DNA of 5,683 bases, taken from assembly GCA_964530825.1 (NCBI GenBank), contig CAZHCA010000048.1, forward strand, positions 1-5,683, written 5' to 3'. This stretch comes from CAZHCA01 sp964530825. Lineage in GTDB: Bacteria; Bacteroidota; Bacteroidia; Chitinophagales; Saprospiraceae. The notes beneath the pieces are model-generated. The model saw nothing but the letters and a program-made list of their open reading frames with translations, made no database searches and was not told where the DNA came from. The position numbers were made by a program, and so were the translations under genes. The number at the start of each line of letters is the position of its first letter. Positions within the stretch are counted from its first letter, which is position 1. Positions 1 to 5,464 of this stretch are shown in pieces.

Positions 1-62
1 TTTTGTCAAACGCCATTCTTTACTATTTTTTGGTTTTCTCAAGGTTGCACACAACATCTTGC

Positions 63-85
63 TATCCGGAACTTTGTTCCGGATA
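63..85. repeat. Perfect 10-bp inverted repeat hairpin after the recombinase stop codon
   Basis: Left arm TATCCGGAAC (63-72), a 3-nt spacer TTT (73-75) and right arm GTTCCGGATA (76-85) form a perfect 10-bp stem. It lies 5 bp beyond the recombinase stop codon on the minus strand, so it could act as a transcription terminator. No T-tract follows it in the direction of transcription, so it is not a canonical intrinsic terminator. Its position next to a tyrosine recombinase also allows a recombination or attachment site. The symmetry is seen directly; either role is inference. Confidence 0.6.
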
Positions 86-90
86 TACAG

Positions 91-858
91 TTATGTTTTG
101 TCGCTTGATTCCTCTTCAATATCCAAAAAATCAAGTGGCGAAACAAGCTTGTTACGTGCTTTGGACGTGATGTGGGTGTATATTTGTGTCGTTTCACTAC
201 TACTATGCCCCAATAATTCCTGAATATACCTTAGATCCATCCCCCGCTCCAATAAATGAGTAGCAAAGCTATGCCTCAGCGTATGCACTGTTGCATAAGG
301 ATTAATACCTGCTTTTTTCACTGCTCTTCGAAAGACTTTCTGAATACTGGAGGCACTATACTGCCCCCCATCCTGACCTTCAAACAGCCAATACGCCGGC
401 TGGTACTCCTGCAGATACTGACGAACCAGGGTTGCCGTTTTCTTTGCGAGCAGGATGTATCGGTCTTTCTTACCCTTTCCGGCATGAATGAAGATCTGCT
501 TGCGCTCGTAATCGATGTCCTGTACTTTGAGCTTGACCACCTCACCCAGGCGCAACCCACCCGAATAAACCAGCATCAGAATACAACGATGCTTGATGTT
601 CTTGCAGGCGCGTAGGGTCCGCAATACGTCCGTTTCCCGGAGTATTTTGGGCAGTTTTCTCGACTTCTTCGGCCGGTCGATGTAATAGGTCTTGCGCTCC
701 TGGCCCAGTACCTTTTCATAGTAGTGATCGCCTCCCCACCGCAGTCCTTGACTACCGAGATGGACGGACCTTCCGTGAGAACCGTAAAATAGGAATTGCC
801 GCCATACCGAGTGTGATAGAAATCCATGGAAAAAGACAATTGGGGTAACGCTTGTCAT
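91..858 (-). CDS. Tyrosine recombinase/integrase catalytic domain, N-terminally truncated, in a chimeric ORF
   Basis: Tyrosine recombinases (phage integrase/XerC/D family) cut and rejoin DNA through a 3'-phosphotyrosine link. From about residue 46 to 240 this 255-aa ORF is a good C-terminal catalytic domain. All six expected residues are visible: R103 in SGGLRLGE, K128 in GKGKKDR, H192 and R195 in HTLRHSFATHLL, H218 in LLGHSS, and the nucleophile Y227 in TTQIYTH. The N-terminal SAM-like core-binding domain, normally about 80-180 residues, is absent. Residues 1-43 instead resemble the start of an alpha/beta hydrolase. The typical IntI-specific insertion between the catalytic boxes is not seen, so this is a general Bacteroidota integrase rather than an integron integrase. 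The frame is open back to 909; ATG at 858 is the first Met. Without the arm that clasps DNA it is probably inactive, a remnant of a mobile element. Confidence 0.85.
   Translation of the reverse strand: MTSVTPIVFFHGFLSHSVWRQFLFYGSHGRSVHLGSQGLRWGGDHYYEKVLGQERKTYYIDRPKKSRKLPKILRETDVLRTLRACKNIKHRCILMLVYSGGLRLGEVVKLKVQDIDYERKQIFIHAGKGKKDRYILLAKKTATLVRQYLQEYQPAYWLFEGQDGGQYSASSIQKVFRRAVKKAGINPYATVHTLRHSFATHLLERGMDLRYIQELLGHSSSETTQIYTHITSKARNKLVSPLDFLDIEEESSDKT
736..858 (-). pseudogene. Possible alpha/beta hydrolase N-terminal fragment fused to the recombinase
   Basis: The first ~41 codons of the recombinase ORF do not look like a recombinase. They contain TPIVFFHGFLSHSVWRQF followed by FLFYGSHGRSVHLGSQG. 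In alpha/beta hydrolases (lysophospholipase/esterase type) the N-terminus commonly runs 'PIVFvHG...W..FLpYfa.rGy.VhalslrGHGgS', with HG at the oxyanion hole. The order HG, W, FL-Y, HG, VH, S-G, GG fits that pattern. The nucleophile-elbow Ser and the rest of the fold are missing. The join to recombinase sequence falls near 724-740. The assignment rests on a short match and could be a chance resemblance. Confidence 0.4.
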
Positions 859-937
859 GCCTACGAAATAAGGGATTTTCCCACTTCCTGCTTTAAAATA
901 CTGATTGTTTTACTTTAGCGCAAGCAACTTGTTTAAG

Positions 938-1188
938 CGCCTCACCTGGCACCCGTATTCGGACGTGGTCCAGGGATGGACGTCCGACGACCAATCGGTC
1001 ATTTTCCGCTCGGGACGCGAGCGGTGCCGGCCCAGTCGAATAAGCTCTACGGGGGTTCCATCGAGGGTGGACTGCCCGAAGCGCTGCCCGTAACCCGCAC
1101 CGCTTTCGGCGAGCTCTCCCCCGACGGCCAATACCTCGCCTACACGCCTATCGCCTTCTAAGACCGCAACTTTGGCTCGATGGTATAA
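938..1188 (+). pseudogene. Degenerate tricorn-protease/PD40 beta-propeller fragment
   Basis: Two reading frames together give a recognisable beta-propeller segment of the tricorn protease/TolB (PD40) type. The first frame, from about 938, reads RLTWHPYSDVVQGW then SDDQSVIFRSGRE. A frameshift near 1019-1024 moves the match to the next frame, which reads AVPAQSNKLYG, then IEGGLPEALPV, then GELSPDGQYLAYTPIAF. A TAA at 1159-1161 interrupts it, yet the same frame continues DRNFGSMV to a second TAA at 1186-1188. In tricorn homologues this propeller precedes a PDZ and S41-type serine protease part; none of that is present. Full proteins exceed 1,000 residues, so this is under a tenth of a gene. With no start, a frameshift and a stop it is a dead fragment. 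The PD40-type repeat is clear; the tricorn subtype is less sure. Confidence 0.65.
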
Positions 1189-1332
1189 AATAAATCAAGT
1201 ACAGAAGTATTGTTAATTTGAATATCATATAAATAATCCATAGACGCTCTTCGCACATGGCTCACATGCTGGGTGCACTAGCTGCTTATTCGTTCATGGA
1301 CCAAAAACCGGCTGTTTTGCTGCCAAAACTGC

Positions 1333-1399
1333 TTGGTTAACCCCAACCTCACGTTAGGCAAAACAAAATAGATGAGGAGAGTTGACCGGGGTTAATCAA
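1333..1399. repeat. Inverted repeat, 12-bp arms with one mismatch
   Basis: Left arm TTGGTTAACCCC (1333-1344) matches the reverse complement of right arm GGGGTTAATCAA (1388-1399) at 11 of 12 positions. The arms are 43 bp apart. The spacing is long for a terminator but could suit a folded single-strand recombination site, a protein-bound loop or a remnant element end. Function is unknown. Confidence 0.45.
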
Positions 1400-1475
1400 A
1401 GACCGAAAGAGAAAAAAAACTGCACCGCAGTCACGCGCGCTCCGTTTTCTGCATAATTATTAGTGTAAGCAATGG

Positions 1476-1489
1476 CTAATCCGGATTAG
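1476..1489. promoter_or_regulatory. Perfect 14-bp palindrome, candidate operator upstream of the lipoprotein
   Basis: CTAATCCGGATTAG is its own reverse complement, 54 bp before the lipoprotein ATG. The right half overlaps the second copy of a direct repeat ATTAGTGT (1459-1466, 1485-1492), whose copies are 26 bp apart, between two and three helical turns. This arrangement could bind a dimeric regulator in the lipoprotein promoter region. The symmetry is seen directly; the operator role is inference. Confidence 0.35.
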
Positions 1490-1543
1490 TGTCTGATTTC
1501 AAAAGATCAATTTACATCACCAAAATCTGTTTTGTACAGATAA

Positions 1544-2854
1544 ATGAAAAATAAAATGCGCTATTACATAAAGATATTGTTTCCGATCACCTTGTTCGTT
1601 TTGATCTTGGCGGCTTCTTGCACCAAAGAACAAGATGTGACCACCGTAGAAGTAGAAGTAGAAGAGCCCCAGCCCGGCGAGACCCTGATCCTCCGCGGAA
1701 CCGTACGCGATACAGCAGAACTGGCCATAGGCAAGGCCGTTCTGCGGGTTCGTCGGGGAAATTTCGACAAAGAGATCACCGCTGACGAGAACGGATTCTA
1801 CGAAATTGAGTTGCCCGCTTCCCAAGAAAAAGGACTGATCATCGCTGCTAAAGCCCAGTATAATCGCACCATTCAGTCGATAGACTTGGGCAGTGGTGAA
1901 GCAACCCGGAATATCTATCTGTTAGAAAACCCCGACGTGCAGACCATTGATCTGGAAGTGAATATCAATTCCTTGTTTACCCTCCGCGGCAGGATCGTCG
2001 ACCAATACGGAGCCCCGGTTCCGGATCTTTTCGTATTAGGAGAGAGCCTGCACGAAGGTGGCGACGAAGTGAAATACAGCGGTCAGACCGACGCCGATGG
2101 TTTCTTCGAATTCATAGAGGAACAAAAGGAGTACCAGATACACCTTATAGTTTCGGGAAGATTTGAGGCCCCTTGTTTCGATCGACTGATAGAATTTCTT
2201 CCCCACGTGAATGATACGCTGCTGGACATGGGCAATATCGTTTTTCCCCTTTCCGCAACCCGGGAGATAACGCCAACAATAACAATAACCGACTGCTCAG
2301 AGATCGAATACATCAATCACATCTATAATCCGGGCGATTTCAACATCATTCAAGAACAGATTACGGCCGGCCAAAGCTATACGATCTGCGATACCAGCCT
2401 CACTGGCAGCTGGATGTATAACGGCGTCATGAGTATCGACAAACAAAACTTCAACGGCCAGTTTCAGAGCATTAACGACTTTTCCGATACTCAGTCATTT
2501 TCACTTTGTACGCCGGCCGGCAGTTTCGCAGAGATCCGCTCCGCATCAGGTATTTTATTGGATCTCGACCCGGTTTACGACGATGCCGCCAAAACCATTA
2601 CGGTGGCGGATGGTTCTGATTCCATAACTTTCCGTTGGCAGGGTTCTTTCGGATACTCTGGCAGGAATAGTTATACCTACAGCAACATCGGCGCTTTTAA
2701 AAAAACCGACGCCAACCAAAATATCATCTACCAATTGAGTGACAGTAGTCGTAGTCTGGTCAACTGGGTGACGCCGCAAGCCGGGGTGTTAACCGTCAAC
2801 GTCGTATTTCCCGATGGGGATACCGACCTGATTACGGTGCGTTTTCGCTTGTGA
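1544..2854 (+). CDS. Lipoprotein with two carboxypeptidase-regulatory-like beta-sandwich domains
   Basis: A 436-aa exported lipoprotein of unknown specific function. Residues 1-25 are a type II signal peptide: basic KNKMRYYIK, hydrophobic ILFPITLFVLIL, then AAS and the lipidated C26. Lys and acidic residues follow (TKEQD), resembling the Bacteroidota lipoprotein surface-export signal, so it may face outward. An acidic/Pro linker (35-45) leads to two similar beta-sandwich units: residues 48-125 (LILRGTVRD... TADENGFYEIELP) and 146-203 (FTLRGRIVDQYGAPVPDLFV... TDADGFFEF). Both carry the 'G.V.D..G.p......TD.dG.F.f' pattern of CarboxypepD_reg-like/DUF4480-type domains. Residues 210-436 are Ser/Thr/Asn-rich, predicted beta, with four Cys (211, 251, 282, 322) that could pair in disulfides; no family was recognised there. 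ATG 1544 is preferred; Met5 (1556) is an alternative that still leaves a signal peptide. It precedes the sigma operon by 114 bp in the same direction. Confidence 0.85.
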   Translation: MKNKMRYYIKILFPITLFVLILAASCTKEQDVTTVEVEVEEPQPGETLILRGTVRDTAELAIGKAVLRVRRGNFDKEITADENGFYEIELPASQEKGLIIAAKAQYNRTIQSIDLGSGEATRNIYLLENPDVQTIDLEVNINSLFTLRGRIVDQYGAPVPDLFVLGESLHEGGDEVKYSGQTDADGFFEFIEEQKEYQIHLIVSGRFEAPCFDRLIEFLPHVNDTLLDMGNIVFPLSATREITPTITITDCSEIEYINHIYNPGDFNIIQEQITAGQSYTICDTSLTGSWMYNGVMSIDKQNFNGQFQSINDFSDTQSFSLCTPAGSFAEIRSASGILLDLDPVYDDAAKTITVADGSDSITFRWQGSFGYSGRNSYTYSNIGAFKKTDANQNIIYQLSDSSRSLVNWVTPQAGVLTVNVVFPDGDTDLITVRFRL

Positions 2855-2902
2855 GTTCCGAAAACTGCGACGGCAAGTAGTATGCTTTCAGCTGCAAGTT
2901 CC

Positions 2903-2936
2903 GGGAAAAGAGCCCCTGTCATGGGTGTCTTTTCCC
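2903..2936 (+). terminator. Hairpin between the lipoprotein and sigma genes, possible terminator
   Basis: GGGAAAAGA (2903-2911) pairs perfectly with TCTTTTCCC (2928-2936). Inside, CCC (2914-2916) can pair with GGG (2923-2925) across a 2x2 internal loop, leaving a 6-nt loop. It starts 48 bp after the lipoprotein stop and ends 32 bp before the sigma start. No run of T follows, only AAATCTTTG, so it is not a textbook intrinsic terminator. It could separate the lipoprotein transcript from the sigma operon, or be an RNA structure or operator in the sigma leader. Confidence 0.4.
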
Positions 2937-2968
2937 AAATCTTTGACAAATAACGAGCTTACAAATCA

Positions 2969-3520
2969 TTGGAAAACAAAACCTTACAACTTCTTCGAAC
3001 GGAAGACCCACCGACGCAAAAGAAAGTTTACTACGAACATTGCGACCGGCTCATGGGCGTAGTTTACCGTTACCTCGGGTCGGTCGCTGATGCCGAAGAA
3101 GTTCTGCAGTATGTTTTCCTGACAATCTTCACCAAAATAGACGATTTTGACCCGGAAAAAGGCGCCTTTACTTCCTGGACTCACCGGATAGCCGTGAATA
3201 GCGCCCTAATGTTTCTGCGAAAAAAGAAGCGCATGGTCTTTGCTTACGAAGACCTGGCCGCCCTTCCCGCTACCGACTATACGGTCGTTCCACCTCACCA
3301 AATGGAACAAACGGACATCGACTACTACCTAGCTCGGTTGCCCGATAAAACTGCAGTCGTTTTCCGGCTAAAAGCGGTAGAAGGCTACAATCACCAGGAA
3401 ATTGCCGAAATGCTGTGCATCCGATCGGATGCCTCGCGCGCCATTTATTCCAGAGCGCGAAAAAAGCTCAGGAAGTACTTGAACGCCTTCAGTATAAACT
3501 ATAAAAACCGAAAAACATGA
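2969..3520 (+). CDS. ECF-type RNA polymerase sigma factor (sigma-70 family)
   Basis: A 183-aa extracytoplasmic-function sigma factor, which would direct RNA polymerase to a small regulon. Region 2 spans about residues 20-88: YYEHCDRLMGVVYRYLGSVADAEEVLQ, then VFLTIFTKIDDFDPEKGAFTSWTHRIAVNSALMFLRKKKR, with the usual DAEE core-binding motif and the W-x-x-RIA/N segment for -10 recognition. Region 4 spans about 118-171: YYLARLPDKTAVVFRLKAVEGYNHQEIAEML, then a helix-turn-helix recognition helix in SDASRAIYSRARKKLRKYL. The length is normal for the family and no extra C-terminal domain is seen. The start is TTG at 2969: an in-frame TAA lies at 2951-2953 and the next Met (residue 29) would remove the start of region 2. 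It overlaps the next gene by ATGA, a strong sign of translational coupling with its likely anti-sigma partner. Confidence 0.93.
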   Translation: MENKTLQLLRTEDPPTQKKVYYEHCDRLMGVVYRYLGSVADAEEVLQYVFLTIFTKIDDFDPEKGAFTSWTHRIAVNSALMFLRKKKRMVFAYEDLAALPATDYTVVPPHQMEQTDIDYYLARLPDKTAVVFRLKAVEGYNHQEIAEMLCIRSDASRAIYSRARKKLRKYLNAFSINYKNRKT

Positions 3521-4839
3521 AGCCGTTGCAGCCGCAAGACTGGGACCGGGATAAAGTCTGGGACAATATCGAGAAAGCACTCCGTGGGCGAAAGAGGCGC
3601 AGGGGGCTTCTGTTGTTCTGGTTGGGCTCGGGTGTGTTGCTTGCGGTCCTGGCGGTTTCACTTTGGTTAGTACCAGAAAGACCGGCAGCAATAAACGAGC
3701 GAAAGAAAGAAGCGGCGCCTGCTTCCTTCGAAAAGGTCCGCCCCGGTCGTCCGGAAGCTGTACCTTCCAATGCTCGGAAAACAACAAAAAGGGATAGCTC
3801 CGGCCTTTCCCGGCCGGGCGGGACTGTATCGTCAATGGAAGCGGATTCGCTCCTCAGTCAACCCGATACGGATAATCCGAAGGGCGCCACCGTTAGTTCC
3901 ACTCTGCTGACCGCCGAACGTACGGATACTGTTCCTGCCCCACCCGTTTCCTCTCCTTTGCCGAGAACGGCCGGTGAGGCTCCGGTCGTGCGCACGGAAA
4001 CGCTGTCGGCGATCCCCAGCAGCCGGATGGCCGTTTTGCCCACCATTGACCGCTTATCCCCGAATCCGCTTCAGTGGGCGGCCGCACCGGATCTGCTCCC
4101 AGCACCGGATTCCCTGGCGGCTGCCGCTCTGCCGCTTTTCTTTCGGTTGGAAACTGCCTTGGGCGTCGGAGACGCCGTTTACGAAGGGCCGAATGCCTGG
4201 AAGCAGGCTAGGGAGGACAGCGAATCCTTCGAATACGCTTCCACCAGCACCGTAGGTCTGGATTGGTACTTTGCCGAGCACTGGTACGCCTTCGCCGGGT
4301 TGAGCTATCAATTGCTGCGGAGCCGTTACCAATTCACGTCCAGCCAAACCACGGTCCAAGCCGTTGCGAGCGATTCGGCGGTCGTCTATAATTTTCAATT
4401 GTCCGGCGAACAATACTACGAACCGGGTGTCCGCGAGGAGACCCGTACGACCAGGCGGTTCATCATCCACAACAACGCCCTGCATCGTTGGTCCCTACCG
4501 CTGGGTATCGGGTTTACGCAACCGGTCGGCCGCTTTTACCTGGAGGCGCGCGTCGGCGCCCGCGTCCGGGTGATACAGCATTTTGACGGCGTCGCCCTGG
4601 ATGAAACGACCCAACAGCACATACTGGACAATCGGCTGATCAATGAACGTTACTATCGGGATCGACCAAACCTAGATCTTACCGCTTCGGTATTACTAAA
4701 CTATCATTTGAAGGCCGGGAATTGCCTTTTTTTAGGTGTGCAGTACGAGCGGGGCGGCATTCTGGAGTTTGGGTCCGCCCGGTATCGGACGCACTATCAT
4801 TTGCGGGGCGCCCGGCTGGGGTGGCGGGTTAGGTGGTAA
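3517..4839 (+). CDS. Putative dual membrane-spanning anti-sigma factor (Dma-like): inner-membrane helix plus C-terminal outer-membrane beta-barrel
   Basis: A 440-aa protein that starts inside the sigma stop codon (ATGA overlap), so it is almost certainly co-translated with the sigma factor. Residues 1-30 are a short cytoplasmic piece (DWDRDKVWDNIEKALRG then RKRRR), presumably the sigma-binding part. Residues 31-52 (LLLFWLGSGVLLAVLAVSLW) form one transmembrane helix with positive charges on the cytoplasmic side. Residues 53-205 are Pro/Ser/Thr/Ala-rich and low complexity, long enough to cross the periplasm. Residues 206-440 show alternating amphipathic strands rich in Tyr/Trp (GLDWYFAEHWYAFAGLSYQ, RWSLPLGIGF, FYLEARVGARVRV, ASVLLNYHLKAGNCLFLGVQ) and end in ...GWRVRW, an aromatic C-terminus typical of outer-membrane barrels; about eight strands are likely. 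This order matches the Dma anti-sigma factors described in Bacteroides thetaiotaomicron. The topology is read from the sequence; the anti-sigma function is inferred from context. It lacks a classical zinc-binding anti-sigma domain. Confidence 0.8.
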   Translation: MKPLQPQDWDRDKVWDNIEKALRGRKRRRGLLLFWLGSGVLLAVLAVSLWLVPERPAAINERKKEAAPASFEKVRPGRPEAVPSNARKTTKRDSSGLSRPGGTVSSMEADSLLSQPDTDNPKGATVSSTLLTAERTDTVPAPPVSSPLPRTAGEAPVVRTETLSAIPSSRMAVLPTIDRLSPNPLQWAAAPDLLPAPDSLAAAALPLFFRLETALGVGDAVYEGPNAWKQAREDSESFEYASTSTVGLDWYFAEHWYAFAGLSYQLLRSRYQFTSSQTTVQAVASDSAVVYNFQLSGEQYYEPGVREETRTTRRFIIHNNALHRWSLPLGIGFTQPVGRFYLEARVGARVRVIQHFDGVALDETTQQHILDNRLINERYYRDRPNLDLTASVLLNYHLKAGNCLFLGVQYERGGILEFGSARYRTHYHLRGARLGWRVRW

Positions 4840-4921
4840 GCGGGCAGACAAAACGGTTTTGGATCCTTCATAATATCGCGGCTATTTTGTTCAATTGCCG
4901 CCTTCGGTTCCTTCACTTTCG

Positions 4922-5449
4922 TCAACAACGCCCGTCGGAAGCTGCGCCGGTTGCGGCAGGGGGTATTCGGTTTCTCATTAACGCCGGTCCCTGAGGTGTT
5001 GCAACACAACACCCGTAGTCGAAAGGCGACCAGCGGGCGGTTTTCACCTGTGCTTTTTTCAGCGCCTGGTTCGACCAGTTGTTGCAGGTGCAGAGGAAGG
5101 AGTAGTTGACCGTGGCTTCGTAGAAGCGGTCGTGGGGCGTATAGCCGGCATTGGGAATCTCGATGAGTTGCCCTTGTTCATCGCGCTCGAACGATTCCAG
5201 AAGGCAGGCAATCAGGTTTTCGCGTCGAACCGGGCACAGACTGATTTCGTACCAGGCCTTCGACACGCCGTAGTGATAAGTGAGGTGCATGGCTGTTTCG
5301 CTCCGGAAAAACATAGCCCGCAGGGCGGTTCCCAGTTGCATATCGCCCCAGGTGGGCGTCTCCAGGTAAAAGACTTTGTCGCCCCAGCCGAAAGAGATGT
5401 GTTCGGCCCGCGGCAGCGCCTGGAAGGCTTCGGCCAGCTCCTTTTTCAT
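4922..5449 (-). CDS. DUF2459/TIGR02117-like protein, truncated and frameshifted (probable pseudogene)
   Basis: The ORF matches the conserved core of the DUF2459 family (TIGR02117, sometimes found near urease genes; function unknown). Visible signatures are FGWGDKVFYLETPTW, then GTALRAMF, AMHLTYHYG, FYEATVNYSFLCTCNNWSNQALK and TARWSPFDYG. Family members are about 200-230 aa, with an N-terminal signal or membrane segment followed by a 'SNGVHTDLVLP'-like motif; both are missing here. ATG 5449 is the first Met codon and TTG 5464 an alternative, but upstream DNA belongs to another gene. At the 3' end, removing one C from the run at 5012-5014 restores a family-like ending (VVLQHLRDRR, stop TAA at 4978-4980). 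As it stands, the frame runs on through an unrelated tail to the TGA at 4922. It is convergent with the Dma-like gene. Family assignment is fairly sure; activity is unlikely. Confidence 0.7.
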   Translation of the reverse strand: MKKELAEAFQALPRAEHISFGWGDKVFYLETPTWGDMQLGTALRAMFFRSETAMHLTYHYGVSKAWYEISLCPVRRENLIACLLESFERDEQGQLIEIPNAGYTPHDRFYEATVNYSFLCTCNNWSNQALKKAQVKTARWSPFDYGCCVATPQGPALMRNRIPPAATGAASDGRC

Positions 5450-5464
5450 CAAGGCCCGGGGCAA

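Larger units (their letters stand above)
1189..1543. other. Gene-free stretch with several inverted repeats, upstream of the lipoprotein gene
   Basis: No convincing coding region is seen on either strand. The first ~60 bases are AT-rich. The stretch contains a small hairpin (GTTTTG 1314-1319 and CAAAAC 1324-1329), a long-range inverted repeat (1333-1344 with 1388-1399), a perfect 14-bp palindrome (1476-1489), a direct repeat ATTAGTGT (1459-1466 and 1485-1492) and a short inverted repeat just before the lipoprotein start (1526-1540). The last ~100 bases should hold the lipoprotein promoter, but no clear Bacteroidota TTTG/TAnnTTTG pair was found. Confidence 0.5.

Noticed and set aside
1257..1340. 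Small plus-strand ORF of 27 codons (MAHMLGALAAYSF...) ending at TAA 1338-1340
   Set aside because: Too short, no recognised family and no start signal; its stop lies inside the inverted repeat. It could be another gene scrap but cannot be supported.
1353..1359. GTTAGGC as an integron attC core site
   Set aside because: A single 7-mer; no matching RYYYAAC partner at the right distance, and the recombinase lacks the IntI-specific insertion.
3368..3835. Minus-strand 155-aa open frame opposite the sigma and Dma-like genes
   Set aside because: Low-complexity antisense shadow of two well-supported genes; no recognisable domain.
4054..4485. Minus-strand 143-aa open frame opposite the Dma-like gene
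   Set aside because: Antisense shadow of the barrel coding region with no family features.
4849..4861. CAAAAC-G-GTTTTG symmetry after the Dma-like gene as a terminator
   Set aside because: Only about five AT-rich pairs can form with a feasible loop, and no T-tract follows.
4996..5007. Perfect palindrome GTGTTGCAACAC
   Set aside because: Lies in the C-terminal coding part of the DUF2459-like gene and has no repeated partner; chance is the simplest explanation.
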